A stretch of DNA of 64,000 bases from UBA2966 sp965242505 (GTDB lineage Bacteria; Pseudomonadota; Alphaproteobacteria; UBA2966): assembly GCA_965242505.1 (NCBI GenBank), contig OZ251449.1:2728001-2792000 (forward strand), in the 5' to 3' direction. The notes under the pieces were generated by a model, which was given only the letters and a program-made list of their open reading frames with translations, searched no databases and was not told where the DNA came from. Shown piece by piece: positions 26,156 to 35,892 of this stretch; positions within the stretch are counted from its first letter, which is position 1, and every line of letters begins with the position of its first letter. Position numbers and translations under genes: made by a program.

Positions 26156-26677
26156 TCAACCCGGAACGATGTCGCCGACCGCGGCCGTGTACGCGTCCAC
26201 CGCCTCCGCGCCGAAACACGCGAACGTAACCCTGGCGAGGGAACTTCCCCGCGCGAGATGGTCCCTGGTTTCAGTGACGGCGATGCGGGCGGCCGAGTCC
26301 AGCGGGTAGCCGTACACGCCCGCGCTGATGGCGGGAAACGCGATCGACGCGAGTCCCTTGCCGTCGGCGATCGCCAGGCAGCGGCGATAGCAGCTCTTCA
26401 GCAGGCCCGCCTCGCCCTGCCCGCCGCCCCGCCACACCGGCCCGACGGCATGGATCACGTACCTGGCCGGCAGGTCGTAGCCGTCGGTGATCCTGGCGTC
26501 TCCCGTCTCGCAGCCGCCGAGAGCGCGGCAGGCCTCCAGGAGCCGGGGGCCCGCGGCCCTGTGGATCGCGCCGTCCACGCCGCCGCCGCCCGACAGCGCG
26601 CTGTTCGCCGCGTTGACGATGGCATCGACCGGCAGCGTGGTGATGTCGCCCCGGAATATCTCCAGTCGCTCGCGCAT
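26156..26677 (-). CDS. Macro-domain protein (O-acetyl-ADP-ribose deacetylase-like)
   Basis: A 173-residue macro domain of the YmdB/MacroD type. It has DITTLPVDAIVNAANSALSGGGGVDGAIHRAAG with the conserved Asn and the GGGGV loop, and AFPAISAGVYGYPLDSAA for the second phosphate loop. Members remove ADP-ribose or acetyl groups from ADP-ribosylated targets. GGAG lies eight bases before ATG 26677. The window also encodes a sirtuin (51371), whose product O-acetyl-ADP-ribose is a known substrate of the family; a functional link is possible but they are not adjacent. Confidence 0.92.
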   Translation of the reverse strand: MRERLEIFRGDITTLPVDAIVNAANSALSGGGGVDGAIHRAAGPRLLEACRALGGCETGDARITDGYDLPARYVIHAVGPVWRGGGQGEAGLLKSCYRRCLAIADGKGLASIAFPAISAGVYGYPLDSAARIAVTETRDHLARGSSLARVTFACFGAEAVDAYTAAVGDIVPG

Positions 26678-26750
26678 GATATTCTCTCCGCGCGGGGTTC
26701 CCGCGATCCCGGACCGAGGGTAGCGCCCCCGTCGGGCCGCGTGAAGAAGA

Positions 26751-26970
26751 TGTCCTCGTTCACTACATATGAGACACCGCGTGGGCCGTTGGGAGCGGCG
26801 CGTCAAGCCGCTTCGCGGCTCCTCCGCTCCGCTCCGGCCCTTCGGGTGACCCACCGCTCCCAACGGCTCCGAGGGCGACCATGGCCGTAAGCAGGCTTCC
26901 GGCCATGGCGAGGCCGGATACCGACCAACCCGATGGGCCGTGTCTCGCATGTATCTGAACCAGGACAGAA
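26751..26970. repeat. Second repeat family (type B), copy 1
   Basis: About 217 bases flanked by inverted repeats of 27-28 bases: left 26751-26777 (TGTCCTCGTTC...GAGACAC), right 26940-26967 (GTGTCTCGCATG...CAGGACA), which match at about 23 positions. The inside has another inverted repeat, CCGTTGGGAGCGG (26786-26798) / CCGCTCCCAACGG (26854-26866). The only other copy is at 53500-53720. No clear target duplication flanks this one. The region 26971-27150 carries only the dnaN leader. Confidence 0.72.
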
Positions 26971-27150
26971 GACGGGACTCGCGGGGCCTGCGGAATTTCG
27001 CCGAAAAGTCCGCTGGAAGGCCGTGCGGGATCGTGTGGATTCTGTTATAGTTCCGGACCGGTCCGCGATCGTCGATGACGATCCGCAGCGATGCGCGTCG
27101 GGGCCGGGAAACAGCTCTCGATTCGATCGCCATTTGGACCTGCATACGAC

Positions 27151-28275
27151 ATGAAACTGACCATTGAACGTTCCGCTTTGCTGACCGCGTTGACGCACGC
27201 GCAGAGCGTCGTCGAGCGACGCAACACCATTCCCATCCTGTCGAACGTTCTGGTGGACGCCGACGGCGGGCGACTGCAGCTGACGGCGACGGACCTCGAT
27301 CTCGCGATCGTCGATCTCGCGGAGGCGGACATCGCGGTCCCGGGGTCGACGACGACCACCGCGCACACCCTGTACGACATCGTCCGGAAACTGCCGGAGG
27401 GCTCCCAGATAGAGCTGACGCTCGCCGAGGGGTCGGACGAGCCTCGGGTGTCGCTCACGGCGGGACGGTCGTCCTTCCTGTTGCCGTGTCTGCCGAAAGA
27501 GGACTTTCCGGTCATGGCCGAAGGGGAGCTCCCCCACGGCTTCACCTTGTCGGCGGAGAGTCTCGGCGACGTCATCGACAAGACGCGCTTCGCCGTCTCG
27601 ACGGAAGAGACCAGGTACTACCTCAACGGGATCTATCTGCACACGGCCGAAGTCGACGGCCGGCCGGTGCTGCGGGCCGTGGCCACCGACGGCCACAGGC
27701 TGGCCCAGGTCAACGCGCCGTTGCCCGACGGCGCGGACGGGATGCCCGGGGTCATCGTGCCGCGAAAGACGGTCGCGGAGGTCAGGAAGCTCATCGACGA
27801 AAGCGGACAGGACGTCGAGATTTCCCTTTCCGAATCGAAAATCCGCTTCTCCGTCGGCGAGTCCGTCCTGACCTCCAAGCTGATCGACGGCACCTTCCCC
27901 GACTACCAGCGGGTCATTCCCGACGGGAACGACAAGGTCATGGAGGTCGACGCCAAGGTGTTCGCCGAGTCGATCGACCGCGTGGCCACGGTGTCCACCG
28001 AGAAGTCCCGGGCCGTGAAGATGTCTCTGGAGGGAGGGAAGGCGACGATCGCCGCCCACAGCCCCGACAACGCCAGCGCGTCCGAGGAGATCGCCGTCGA
28101 GTACGGTTCGGACCGCCTGGAGATCGGGTTCAATTCCCGATACCTGCTGGACATCGCCTCCCAGATCGACGGCGATATGGCGCGGTTCTTCCTCGCCGAC
28201 GCGGTGTCCCCGACCCTGATCCGGGACGGCGGGAACGCCGATGCCCTCTACGTCCTGATGCCCATGAGGGTGTGA
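27151..28275 (+). CDS. dnaN: DNA polymerase III sliding clamp (beta subunit)
   Basis: A 374-residue beta clamp, the usual length, starting MKLTIERSALLTALTHAQSVVERRNTIPILSN. The three clamp domains follow, with ATDGHRLAQ in domain 2 and the C-terminal ALYVLMPMRV that ends the family. It tethers polymerase III to DNA. The gene is first in dnaN-recF-gyrB. dnaA is not upstream; a macro-domain gene and dapB occupy that place. Confidence 0.97.
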   Translation: MKLTIERSALLTALTHAQSVVERRNTIPILSNVLVDADGGRLQLTATDLDLAIVDLAEADIAVPGSTTTTAHTLYDIVRKLPEGSQIELTLAEGSDEPRVSLTAGRSSFLLPCLPKEDFPVMAEGELPHGFTLSAESLGDVIDKTRFAVSTEETRYYLNGIYLHTAEVDGRPVLRAVATDGHRLAQVNAPLPDGADGMPGVIVPRKTVAEVRKLIDESGQDVEISLSESKIRFSVGESVLTSKLIDGTFPDYQRVIPDGNDKVMEVDAKVFAESIDRVATVSTEKSRAVKMSLEGGKATIAAHSPDNASASEEIAVEYGSDRLEIGFNSRYLLDIASQIDGDMARFFLADAVSPTLIRDGGNADALYVLMPMRV

Positions 28276-28282
28276 GGCGCGT

Positions 28283-29512
28283 TTGACGGTGGGGATCGCT
28301 GTCGCGGCGTCCGACCGACCGTTCCAGAGACCGGCGTCCCGCGACTTCGGCTCCGGGCGGACGGAGTGGGCGGCCGGCGACTCGCCGGCCGTCGCGGTAA
28401 CGCGTCTCGACCTGACGGACTACCGCAACATCCGCCATCTTCGGCTGGAGACCGAGGCGAAGGTGGTGGTTCTGTCGGGACCCAACGGGGCCGGCAAGAC
28501 GAACGTCCTCGAGGCGCTGTCCTTCCTGTCTCCGGGGCGAGGGCTGCGCCGCGCGCGGCTGGCCGACGTCCCCCGCCGCGGCGGCGCGGGGATCTGGGCC
28601 GTGGCCGCGCGGGTCCGGCATCCGCGGGGGATGGTCGAGATCGGAACCGGGGTGGCCCCGGACCATCAGGTCGGGGAACGCCGCCTCGTAAGGATCGACG
28701 GCCAGGCGGCGCGGGGAACGGCGGCCCTCGGCCGCGCGCTGACGGTGAACTGGCTGACCCCGCCGATGAACCGGTTGTTCGGCGACGGACCGGGGCCCCG
28801 CCGGCGATTTCTCGACCGGCTCGTCTACGGATTCGACGCGGACCACGCCGCGCGCGTATCGGCCTACGACCGCGCGCTGCGGGAACGGTCCCGGCTCCTG
28901 CGGGACGGCCGGAGCGATGCGGCCTGGCTCGACGCGCTGGAGGAGACCATGGCCGACTACGGCATCGCCGTGGCGGCGGCGCGCCGGGAGGCCATTTCCC
29001 GATTGCGGAGCGGCATGAAGGCCGGCGTCTCGCCGTTTCCCGCCGCCGCGGTCGCCGCGGACGGGGACGTGGAGCGCTGGCTCGACGTCATGCCCGCGGT
29101 CGATGCCGAGGGTCGGTTCCGGGCCGCCCTCGCGGCGGCGCGGGAGTGCGACGCGCGGTCCGGCGGCGCGGCCGTGGGTCCTCACCGCACCGACCTCGCC
29201 GTGCGTCACGCCGGGAAGGACGCGCCCGCCGGAGACTGCTCGACCGGAGAGCAGAAGGCGCTTCTGGTGTCGATCGTGCTCGCCGACGCGCGGTTGCAGG
29301 AAGCCCGGCTGGGGCGGGCGCCGCTTCTGCTGTTCGACGAGGTCGCCGCTCATCTGGACGCGGCGAGACGGGAGGCGCTGTTCGAGTTGCTGATCGACCG
29401 GTCCGCCCAGACCTGGATCACGGGAACGGACCGCGCGCTGTTCGACGGGCTGGGCCCGGCCGCGCGAAGATTCGGCGTGGAGGACGGCCGAATTTCGGCG
29501 AGTCCCGAATAG
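28283..29512 (+). CDS. recF: DNA replication/repair protein RecF
   Basis: A 409-residue RecF. It has the Walker A SGPNGAGKTNVLEALSFL, the signature-like DCSTGEQKALLVSIVLA and the Walker B PLLLFDEVAAHLD. It loads RecA at gapped DNA. The start is uncertain: TTG 28283 or GTG 28289 give an N-terminal extension of about 35 residues before the usual VTRLDLTDYRN; GAGG at 28274-28277 fits either. It lies seven bases after dnaN. Confidence 0.93.
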   Translation: MTVGIAVAASDRPFQRPASRDFGSGRTEWAAGDSPAVAVTRLDLTDYRNIRHLRLETEAKVVVLSGPNGAGKTNVLEALSFLSPGRGLRRARLADVPRRGGAGIWAVAARVRHPRGMVEIGTGVAPDHQVGERRLVRIDGQAARGTAALGRALTVNWLTPPMNRLFGDGPGPRRRFLDRLVYGFDADHAARVSAYDRALRERSRLLRDGRSDAAWLDALEETMADYGIAVAAARREAISRLRSGMKAGVSPFPAAAVAADGDVERWLDVMPAVDAEGRFRAALAAARECDARSGGAAVGPHRTDLAVRHAGKDAPAGDCSTGEQKALLVSIVLADARLQEARLGRAPLLLFDEVAAHLDAARREALFELLIDRSAQTWITGTDRALFDGLGPAARRFGVEDGRISASPE

Positions 29513-29533
29513 GCCTCGACGGAACCGGACGGC

Positions 29534-31969
29534 ATGGACGAACGGATGGAACCGGCGGCGGCGAACGGCGGCGGCGAATACGGCGCCGAGTCGATCAAGG
29601 TGCTGCGGGGCCTCGACGCCGTGCGCAAGCGGCCCGGCATGTACATCGGCGACACCGACGACGGCTCGGGCCTGCATCACATGGTGTACGAGGTCGTCGA
29701 CAACGCCATCGACGAGGCGTTGGCCGGGTTCTGCGACGGGATCGAGGTCCGCCTGAACCCCGACGGGTCGGTGACCGTCGTCGACAACGGCCGCGGGGTG
29801 CCCACGGCCATCCACGAGGAAGAGGGCGTTTCCGCCGCGGAGGTCATCATGACCCACCTCCATGCCGGCGGCAAGTTCGACCAGAACTCCTACAAGGTGT
29901 CGGGCGGGTTGCACGGCGTCGGCGTGTCGGTGGTGAACGCGTTGTCGGAGACGCTGGAGATGCGCGTCTGGCGCGACGGCAAGGAACACTTCATCCGATT
30001 CGTCGGCGGAGAGCCCGAGGCCCGGCTGGCCGTCGTCGGCGACGCCGGGGACCGCACGGGAACGGAGATCACCTTCGTTCCCTCGAACGGGACGTTCACG
30101 AACGTCGAGTTCGATTACGCGCGTCTCGAGCACCGGCTGCGGGAACTCGCGTTCCTGAACTCCGGCGTCCGGATCGTCCTCGAGGACGCGCGGGGCGTGG
30201 AGCCGCAACGCGCGGAGCTCTCCTACGAGGGCGGCGTCGGGGCGTTCGTGAAGTACCTCGACCGGAACAAGTCGGGACGGCACGGGGACCCCATCGCCAT
30301 CTCCGGCGAGCGCGACGACATCGTCATCGATGCGTCGTTGCAGTGGAACGACAGCTATCACGAGAACGTCCTGTGCTTCACCAACAACATCCCGCAACGC
30401 GACGGCGGAACCCATCTCGCCGGGTTCCGGGCGGCCCTGACCCGGTCGGTCAACGCCTACGCCGCGGCGAGCGGGATACTGAAGAAGGAGAAGGTCACGC
30501 TGACCGGCGACGACGTGCGCGAGGGCCTGACCTGCGTGTTGTCGGTGAAGGCGCCGGACCCCAAGTTCTCCTCGCAGACCAAGGACAAGCTCGTGTCCTC
30601 CGAAGTGCGCCCCGCCGTCGAGAGCCTTCTCGGGGAGCGGCTGAACCAGTGGTTCGAGGAGCATCCGAACGAGGCGCGCGCCGTCGTCTCGAAGGTGGTC
30701 GAGGCGGCCACGGCGCGCGAGGCGGCCCGCAAGGCGCGGGAGCTGACGCGGCGCAAGGGCGCCCTCGACATCTCCAGCCTGCCCGGCAAGCTCGCCGACT
30801 GCCAGGAACGCGACCCGTCGAAGGCGGAGCTGTTCCTCGTCGAGGGGGATTCGGCGGGCGGCTCCGCCAAGCAGGGGCGCGACCGGGCGACCCAGGCCGT
30901 CCTGCCCCTGCGGGGCAAGATACTCAACGTGGAGCGCGCCCGCATCGACAAGATGTTGTCCTCGGCCGAGATCGGCACCCTGATCACGGCCCTGGGGACG
31001 GGCATCCACGACGAGTTCGACCTGTCCAAACTCCGCTACCACCGCATCGTCATCATGACCGACGCGGACGTCGACGGAGCCCATATCCGCACGCTGCTGC
31101 TCACCTTCTTCTATCGCCACATGGCGCCGATCATCGAGGCCGGTTACCTCTATATCGCCCAACCGCCGCTCTACAAGGTGAGCCGGGGACGCTCGGAGCG
31201 CTACCTGAAGGACGAGAAGGCGTTCGAGGACTTTCTCATCGACAGCGGCCTCGAAGGCGTGGTGTTCACGGACTACCGGGGGGTGGAGCGCGCCGGCGAA
31301 GACCTCCGGCGCCTCGTCCAGCGCGCGCGGGTGTGCCGCCGGCTGCTCGATTCGGTGGGCCGCCGCTATCCGAGCTGGATCGTCGAGCAGGTGGCCATCG
31401 GGCAGGCCCTGAACCCCCAGGCGTTGTCGGAGCCCGAGCAGGCCATGCAGGCGGCCGGATACGTCGCGAAGCGGCTCAACGCCTATTCGGCGGAGTACGA
31501 GCGGGAGTGGACGGGCGAGCCGACCGACGACGGCGGGCTGCGGTTCTCGCGCGAGGTGCGGGGCGTGCAGGAGGTTCACGACATCGACGGGCGGCTGATC
31601 GAGTCGTCGGAGGCGCGCCAGATGCACGAGATGCGGGACGAACTGTGGGAGATCTACGCCAACCACGGAGAGCTCCGGCGGAACGACGAGACGCTGGAGA
31701 TCGCGTCGCCGACCGGGCTGCTGGAAACGGTCGTGACGTTGGGCCGCAAGGGGCTGTCCATCCAGCGCTACAAGGGTCTGGGCGAGATGAACCCCGATCA
31801 GCTGTGGGAGACGACGCTCGATTCCAACGTCCGCACCCTGTTGCAGGTCAGGATCGAGCACGCCGACGAGGCCAACGACCTGTTCGGAGACCTCATGGGC
31901 GACGCGGTGGGGCCGCGCCGGGACTTCATCGAGCGAAACGCGCTCAAGGTCGCCAATCTCGACATCTGA
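29534..31969 (+). CDS. gyrB: DNA gyrase subunit B
   Basis: An 811-residue GyrB, full length. ATPase domain: KRPGMYIGDTDDGSGLHHMVYEVVDNAIDEA, DNGRGVPT, GGLHGVGVSVVNALS and the QTK loop SQTKDKLV. TOPRIM domain: EGDSAGGSAKQGRDR and DADVDGAHIRTLLLTFF. The tail is the family's IQRYKGLGEMNPDQLWETTLD and NALKVANLDI. With GyrA it introduces negative supercoils. Confidence 0.98.
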   Translation: MDERMEPAAANGGGEYGAESIKVLRGLDAVRKRPGMYIGDTDDGSGLHHMVYEVVDNAIDEALAGFCDGIEVRLNPDGSVTVVDNGRGVPTAIHEEEGVSAAEVIMTHLHAGGKFDQNSYKVSGGLHGVGVSVVNALSETLEMRVWRDGKEHFIRFVGGEPEARLAVVGDAGDRTGTEITFVPSNGTFTNVEFDYARLEHRLRELAFLNSGVRIVLEDARGVEPQRAELSYEGGVGAFVKYLDRNKSGRHGDPIAISGERDDIVIDASLQWNDSYHENVLCFTNNIPQRDGGTHLAGFRAALTRSVNAYAAASGILKKEKVTLTGDDVREGLTCVLSVKAPDPKFSSQTKDKLVSSEVRPAVESLLGERLNQWFEEHPNEARAVVSKVVEAATAREAARKARELTRRKGALDISSLPGKLADCQERDPSKAELFLVEGDSAGGSAKQGRDRATQAVLPLRGKILNVERARIDKMLSSAEIGTLITALGTGIHDEFDLSKLRYHRIVIMTDADVDGAHIRTLLLTFFYRHMAPIIEAGYLYIAQPPLYKVSRGRSERYLKDEKAFEDFLIDSGLEGVVFTDYRGVERAGEDLRRLVQRARVCRRLLDSVGRRYPSWIVEQVAIGQALNPQALSEPEQAMQAAGYVAKRLNAYSAEYEREWTGEPTDDGGLRFSREVRGVQEVHDIDGRLIESSEARQMHEMRDELWEIYANHGELRRNDETLEIASPTGLLETVVTLGRKGLSIQRYKGLGEMNPDQLWETTLDSNVRTLLQVRIEHADEANDLFGDLMGDAVGPRRDFIERNALKVANLDI

Positions 31970-31981
31970 GCCGAGACGTCC

Positions 31982-32683
31982 TCAACCGTAGCGGTGGAGG
32001 TCGGAGCCGGACCGGCGAAGCCAGGTTCTGGCCTCGTCGACCCGGTCGGCGAGGCGTTCGACGCGGCGCCAGAACGCCTCGCCGTGGTTCATCTCCAGCA
32101 GATGGGCGACCTCGTGGGCGACCACGTAGTCCATGACCCATTCGGGCGCCATGAAGAGGCGCCAGGAGAACGACAGCGCGCCCGCCGACGAGCAGCTTCC
32201 CCACCGGGTCCGCGGGTCCCGGACGCCGACGCGGGCGACCTCGGCGCCGATGCGATCCGCCGCCGCCATGGCGCGGCGCGCGAGGGTGTCGCGGGCGCGG
32301 GCGCGGAACCACTCGTTCACGCGGGCCGGCACGTCGTCGGGATGACAGGCGACGAGCAGTTCGCCGGCCTCCCGCCGGACCTCGGCGCCGAAGAGATCGG
32401 TCCCGGCGGTTCGCCGGATACGGTGCGGCCGCCAGAGGATCGGAACGACCGCGCCGTCGCGGAACGGGACCCGGGACGGCAGACGGGCCAGCCGGTCCCG
32501 GAGCCACGCCGCCTTTCCGGCGGCGAACGACAGGGCCTCCCGGCGGGAGACGCCCCGCGGGATGACGAGCTGCGCCCCCAGCCTCGGATCGACCTTCAGC
32601 AGGATCCGGCGCGCTCGCGGACTCCGCCGGACGTCGAGATCGACGACGACGCCATCGACGTCGAGCCGGACGCGGCGACTCAT
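31982..32683 (-). CDS. YgjP-type metallopeptidase-like protein (DUF45)
   Basis: A 233-residue protein with the zinc motif HEVAHLLEMNH (HExxH plus a third His) near residue 197 and the preceding TRWGSCSSAGALSFSWRLFMAP that marks the DUF45/YgjP family. Relatives are presumed zinc metallopeptidases of the SprT/WLM kind; substrates are unknown. ATG 32683 overlaps the stop of the upstream DapA-like gene (ATGA), so they are translated together. Confidence 0.9.
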   Translation of the reverse strand: MSRRVRLDVDGVVVDLDVRRSPRARRILLKVDPRLGAQLVIPRGVSRREALSFAAGKAAWLRDRLARLPSRVPFRDGAVVPILWRPHRIRRTAGTDLFGAEVRREAGELLVACHPDDVPARVNEWFRARARDTLARRAMAAADRIGAEVARVGVRDPRTRWGSCSSAGALSFSWRLFMAPEWVMDYVVAHEVAHLLEMNHGEAFWRRVERLADRVDEARTWLRRSGSDLHRYG

Positions 32684-33639
32684 GGCCCGGCGAGCGCGCT
32701 CCGGGGACTCGATCCCGGATCCGCGGCCCCGAGGTCGAACCCCGCGGCGGCCAGGGACTCCCGGAGCTCCCGCCTTCGGGCGGGCTCCAGCGGCGTCAGC
32801 GGCGGGCGGACCGCCCGCCAGCCGGGCCTGTCCGTGATCGCCGCTATCGCCTCCTTGAGGGCCGCGACGAGGGGAAAGCCGTCGAACGCCCGCCGCGCCG
32901 CCGCGAGCCGTTCCTGCCGGGCGTCCGCGTCGCCGCCGGATCGCTCGTGGGCGCGGAACACGCCGGCCGCCATCGGACTGGTCACGTTGGCGGTCGCCGA
33001 GATGCAGCCGGGCCCGCCAGCCCGCAGGACCGGCAGCAGATATCGCTCCGTTCCCGCGTAGACGCCGAACCCCGGGAACGCCTCCAGCAGGGACGCCGTG
33101 TTGCCGAGGTCGCCGGAACTGTCCTTGAGGCCGACGACGACGTCGGGATAGTCCCGGCGCAGGAGCTCGATGGCGCCCGCGGTGATCGGCACGCCGGTCA
33201 TCCCGGGAAAATGGTACAGGATCACGCGCAGGCCGCCGTCCGCCACGCGGTCGATGATCCGCGCGAAGGACTCGGCCAGACCCCGGTCGGCGATCCCCTT
33301 GTAGTAGAACGGCGGCAGCATCAGCACCGACCTGACGCCCGCGGCGAGGGCGGCGCGCGTGAGCGCCAGCGTATCCGGCTCCGCGCACGTCCCGGTCCCC
33401 ACCATCAATCGGTCTTTCGGCAAGCCGCTCTCCCCCACCGCGTCGATGATCGACAGGCGCTCGGCGACGCTGAACGAGTTGGCCTCGCCCGTCGTCCCCA
33501 GGATGCCGAGGCCGTCGCATCCGCGGCCGAGCAGCCATCGGAAATGCGCGATCATGGCCGGCAGGTCGGGCGCGAGGTCCGCCGTCAGGGGCGTCAACGC
33601 GGCGGCGAGAACGCCGCGCGCGGGTCCGGGACCGGTCAT
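32680..33639 (-). CDS. Dihydrodipicolinate synthase-family aldolase/lyase
   Basis: A 319-residue member of the DapA/NAL class I aldolase family. It has GTTGE (residues 48-52), the Tyr of LYHFPG (142) and the Schiff-base Lys172 in GLKDSSGD. DapA proper has YNVP where this has YHFP, so a different 2-keto acid substrate is likely; it should not be named dapA. Pyruvate is the usual donor. Last but one gene of a minus-strand run that also encodes YcgN and a Sco protein. Confidence 0.88.
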   Translation of the reverse strand: MTGPGPARGVLAAALTPLTADLAPDLPAMIAHFRWLLGRGCDGLGILGTTGEANSFSVAERLSIIDAVGESGLPKDRLMVGTGTCAEPDTLALTRAALAAGVRSVLMLPPFYYKGIADRGLAESFARIIDRVADGGLRVILYHFPGMTGVPITAGAIELLRRDYPDVVVGLKDSSGDLGNTASLLEAFPGFGVYAGTERYLLPVLRAGGPGCISATANVTSPMAAGVFRAHERSGGDADARQERLAAARRAFDGFPLVAALKEAIAAITDRPGWRAVRPPLTPLEPARRRELRESLAAAGFDLGAADPGSSPRSALAGP

Positions 33640-33657
33640 CGTCGCCGCGCGCGACGC

Positions 33658-34131
33658 CTACGCGGGCCAGTTCACGACCCGGGCGCCGAGGTCGTGAGGG
33701 TCGTCCTCCGAGATCGCCCTGTCCCGGACCGAAACGCCGGCGAGGTGAACCGTTTCCGGATCGCCCGAGACCAGCGGGTGCCACCAGTGGAGGTCGCGTC
33801 CCTCCGCGATCAGCCGGTAGGCGCAGGTGGACGGCAGCCACGCGAGCGCGCCGACCGTCTCCGGCGACAGCGCCAGGCAGTCGGGCACGTGCTTCGTCCG
33901 TTCGGCGTAGCGCCGGCAGCGGCAGGTCCGGAGATCGAGCAGGCGGCAGGCCACGTCCGTGTATTCGATCTCTCCCGTGTCCACCCACTCCACCTTGTTG
34001 AGGCAGCACTTGCCGCAACCGTCGCAAAGCGACTCCCACTCTTCGCGGGACATCTCGCCGAGCGATTTCCGCCGCCAGAACGGGGGGTCCGCGTCCGCCC
34101 CCGCCGCCGGGTTTCGGGTTCCGGTCGTCAC
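33658..34131 (-). CDS. YcgN-family cysteine-cluster protein (UPF0260)
   Basis: A 157-residue UPF0260/YcgN protein. It has the N-terminal FWRRKSLGEMSREEWESLCDGCGKCCLNK, with the CxxCxxCC cluster, and later cysteines in ACRLLDLRTCRCRRY. The set suggests a metal or Fe-S site of unknown use. It starts seven bases after the Sco gene stop. Confidence 0.92.
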   Translation of the reverse strand: MTTGTRNPAAGADADPPFWRRKSLGEMSREEWESLCDGCGKCCLNKVEWVDTGEIEYTDVACRLLDLRTCRCRRYAERTKHVPDCLALSPETVGALAWLPSTCAYRLIAEGRDLHWWHPLVSGDPETVHLAGVSVRDRAISEDDPHDLGARVVNWPA

Positions 34132-34138
34132 GGTCCCG

Positions 34139-34795
34139 TCAACCCAGAAGTTCCGAAAGGCGCGCGGCCATCTCGTCCGGCGGCGTGCCGAACGTGAAGT
34201 GGGCGACGTAGGCGCCGTCGGGCCCCATGACGTAGATCAGCGACGTGTGGTCCACGAGATAGTCGTCGCCTTCCTCCGGACCGTCGGTCTTCCTGAAATA
34301 GGCCCGGTAGGCGCGCGCCGCGGCGCGGACCTCCTCCGGCGTTCCCGTGAGGGCCCGCAGGCTCGGATGGAAATGCCGGGCGTAGTCCGCCATCGCCGCC
34401 ACCGTGTCGCGCTCCGGATCCACGGTGATGAACAGCGGCGCGACGCCGGCCGCCTTCGGCCCCAGCCGCTCCAGCGCCTCGGTGATGGATTGCAGTTCCA
34501 TCGGGCATACGTCGGGGCAGAACGTATAGCCGAAGTAGACGAGCGTATGGCGCCCGAGGAAGTCCGCCTCGGTCACGGTGTTTCCCTCGTGGTCCGTGAG
34601 CGTGAAGGGGCCGCCGATCGACGCCCGGCCCGTCGTCGTCGGGCTTCCGGGGGCGTCCGCGCCGCCGCTCCCCGTCCAGCGCCAGCCGGCCAGCGCCGCC
34701 AGCGCCGCCAGGACCACCACGGCGGCGCAGACGAGCGCGAACGTTCGCCTGGTCCCTGAACCGAACAACGGCGCCTCCTTTCCGGCTTCCGGCAT
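34139..34795 (-). CDS. SCO1/SenC-family copper chaperone
   Basis: A 218-residue Sco protein with an N-terminal membrane anchor (about 19-38) and a thioredoxin-like periplasmic domain. The copper ligands are Cys93 and Cys97 of CPDVC and His183 of VDHTSLIY. It assists CuA assembly in cytochrome oxidase or acts in thiol-copper redox. GGAGGAAACGGAAC precedes the ATG. No oxidase genes are visible nearby. Confidence 0.93.
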   Translation of the reverse strand: MPEAGKEAPLFGSGTRRTFALVCAAVVVLAALAALAGWRWTGSGGADAPGSPTTTGRASIGGPFTLTDHEGNTVTEADFLGRHTLVYFGYTFCPDVCPMELQSITEALERLGPKAAGVAPLFITVDPERDTVAAMADYARHFHPSLRALTGTPEEVRAAARAYRAYFRKTDGPEEGDDYLVDHTSLIYVMGPDGAYVAHFTFGTPPDEMAARLSELLG

Positions 34796-34867
34796 GTTCC
34801 GTTTCCTCCGAATATACGCCCGGTTCCCGGCCGTGTCCGCCCGCCCGTCGCCCGTCGCGGCGCGCCG

Positions 34868-35692
34868 TCATTCCCCGACCTGGAGGATCACGCCGCTGTT
34901 GCGGGCCGACCTGAAGAAGGCCAGGAACGCCGCCATGCCGGTCGCGAGGTAGGCGACGTTGAGCAGGGCCGCGTTGATCATCAGGTCGGGTCGGAAGGCG
35001 CCGTCGACGAGGATCGCCCTCATGCCCTCGAATACGTGGCTGGCGGGCAGGAAGAACGCGATCGATTGCAGCCAGTCGGGCAGCACCGCGACGGGATAGT
35101 AGATCCCGCAGATCGGCGCGATGGCGAAGATCGCCGCCCAGGCCATGCTTTCGGCTCCGAGGCCGGCCCGCAGCACCAGACCCGAAACCGCGAACCCGAT
35201 CGACCAGCCCATGACGATCAGGTTGAAGAAGAACCCGATCAGCGGGATCCCGAGGGAGTACATGGAGAATCCGAAGAACGTCTGCGCCAGCAACGACGCC
35301 GGGACCAGACCGATCAGCGTGCGGATCAGGCTGACCGCCATCAGGCTGACCAGCATTTCGTAGGGCCGCAGGGGGCTGACGAACAGGTGCCCGAGGTTGC
35401 GCGACCACATTTCCTCGAAGAACGACATGGAGACGCCCAGCTGCCCCCGGAACAGCACGTCCCACAGCAGCACGCCGGAGATGAGGACGCCGAAGGCCTG
35501 CGCGATGAAGCTCGAATGTCCGATCAGGAACAGCGTGATGAACCCCCACAGGATCATCTGCATCGTGGGCCAGTAGGCCATTTCGATGATCCGCGGCCAG
35601 GACCCCCGTATCAGGAAGGCGTAACGGAGGACCATGGCGCCGACGCGCCGGGACGAGAACGGCGGGTCGCGCCGCATCGGCGCGCCGCTCAT
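34868..35692 (-). CDS. ABC-2 type transporter permease
   Basis: A 274-residue membrane protein with about six hydrophobic segments (for example MAYWPTMQMILWGFITLFLI and SIGFAVSGLVLRAGLG) and the conserved central loop of ABC-2 permeases (NLGHLFVSPLRPYEML). Its partner ATPase is at 36648-37409. The two genes originally overlapped by ATGA, because the ATPase end plus ATGAGCGGCGCGCCG occurs both here and at the ATPase; about 950 bases now separate them. The first residues (MSGAPMRR) lie right at the edge of a composite repeat, so transcription may be affected. Confidence 0.87.
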   Translation of the reverse strand: MSGAPMRRDPPFSSRRVGAMVLRYAFLIRGSWPRIIEMAYWPTMQMILWGFITLFLIGHSSFIAQAFGVLISGVLLWDVLFRGQLGVSMSFFEEMWSRNLGHLFVSPLRPYEMLVSLMAVSLIRTLIGLVPASLLAQTFFGFSMYSLGIPLIGFFFNLIVMGWSIGFAVSGLVLRAGLGAESMAWAAIFAIAPICGIYYPVAVLPDWLQSIAFFLPASHVFEGMRAILVDGAFRPDLMINAALLNVAYLATGMAAFLAFFRSARNSGVILQVGE

Positions 35693-35696
35693 CGCG

Positions 35697-35892
35697 CCGC
35701 CCCCCTCCCGACCTCCCCCCTGTCAGGGGGGAGGAGCGTCGACGGCCCCTCCGTCCCCCTCGTTCTCCCCCTCCCTTGCAGGGGGAGGGTCGGGGTGGGG
35801 GTCGCGCCGGGGGAGAGGGACGCGAACGGACCCTGCGGCGCCCCCGTCGCCGGATGAGGCCTGCGGACGAGCGGTATGGGAAATACGGGGTG
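35697..35892. repeat. Composite palindromic repeat, copy 7 (reverse), inside a duplicated ABC gene
   Basis: Reversed P2 (about 35697-35735) and P1 (about 35773-35810) and the terminus GCGGTATGGGAAATACGGG (35872-35890). Its right end abuts a fragment of a second ABC-ATPase copy and its left end the permease start. Confidence 0.87.

Noticed and set aside
26971..27150. Replication origin upstream of dnaN
   Set aside because: dnaN-recF-gyrB often lies near oriC, but dnaA is absent and no cluster of DnaA boxes or AT-rich unwinding segment is visible.
32680..33639. dapA, to pair with the nearby dapB
   Set aside because: The active-site segment YHFPG differs from the YNVP of true DapA, and the gene sits in an unrelated run, so only the family was called.
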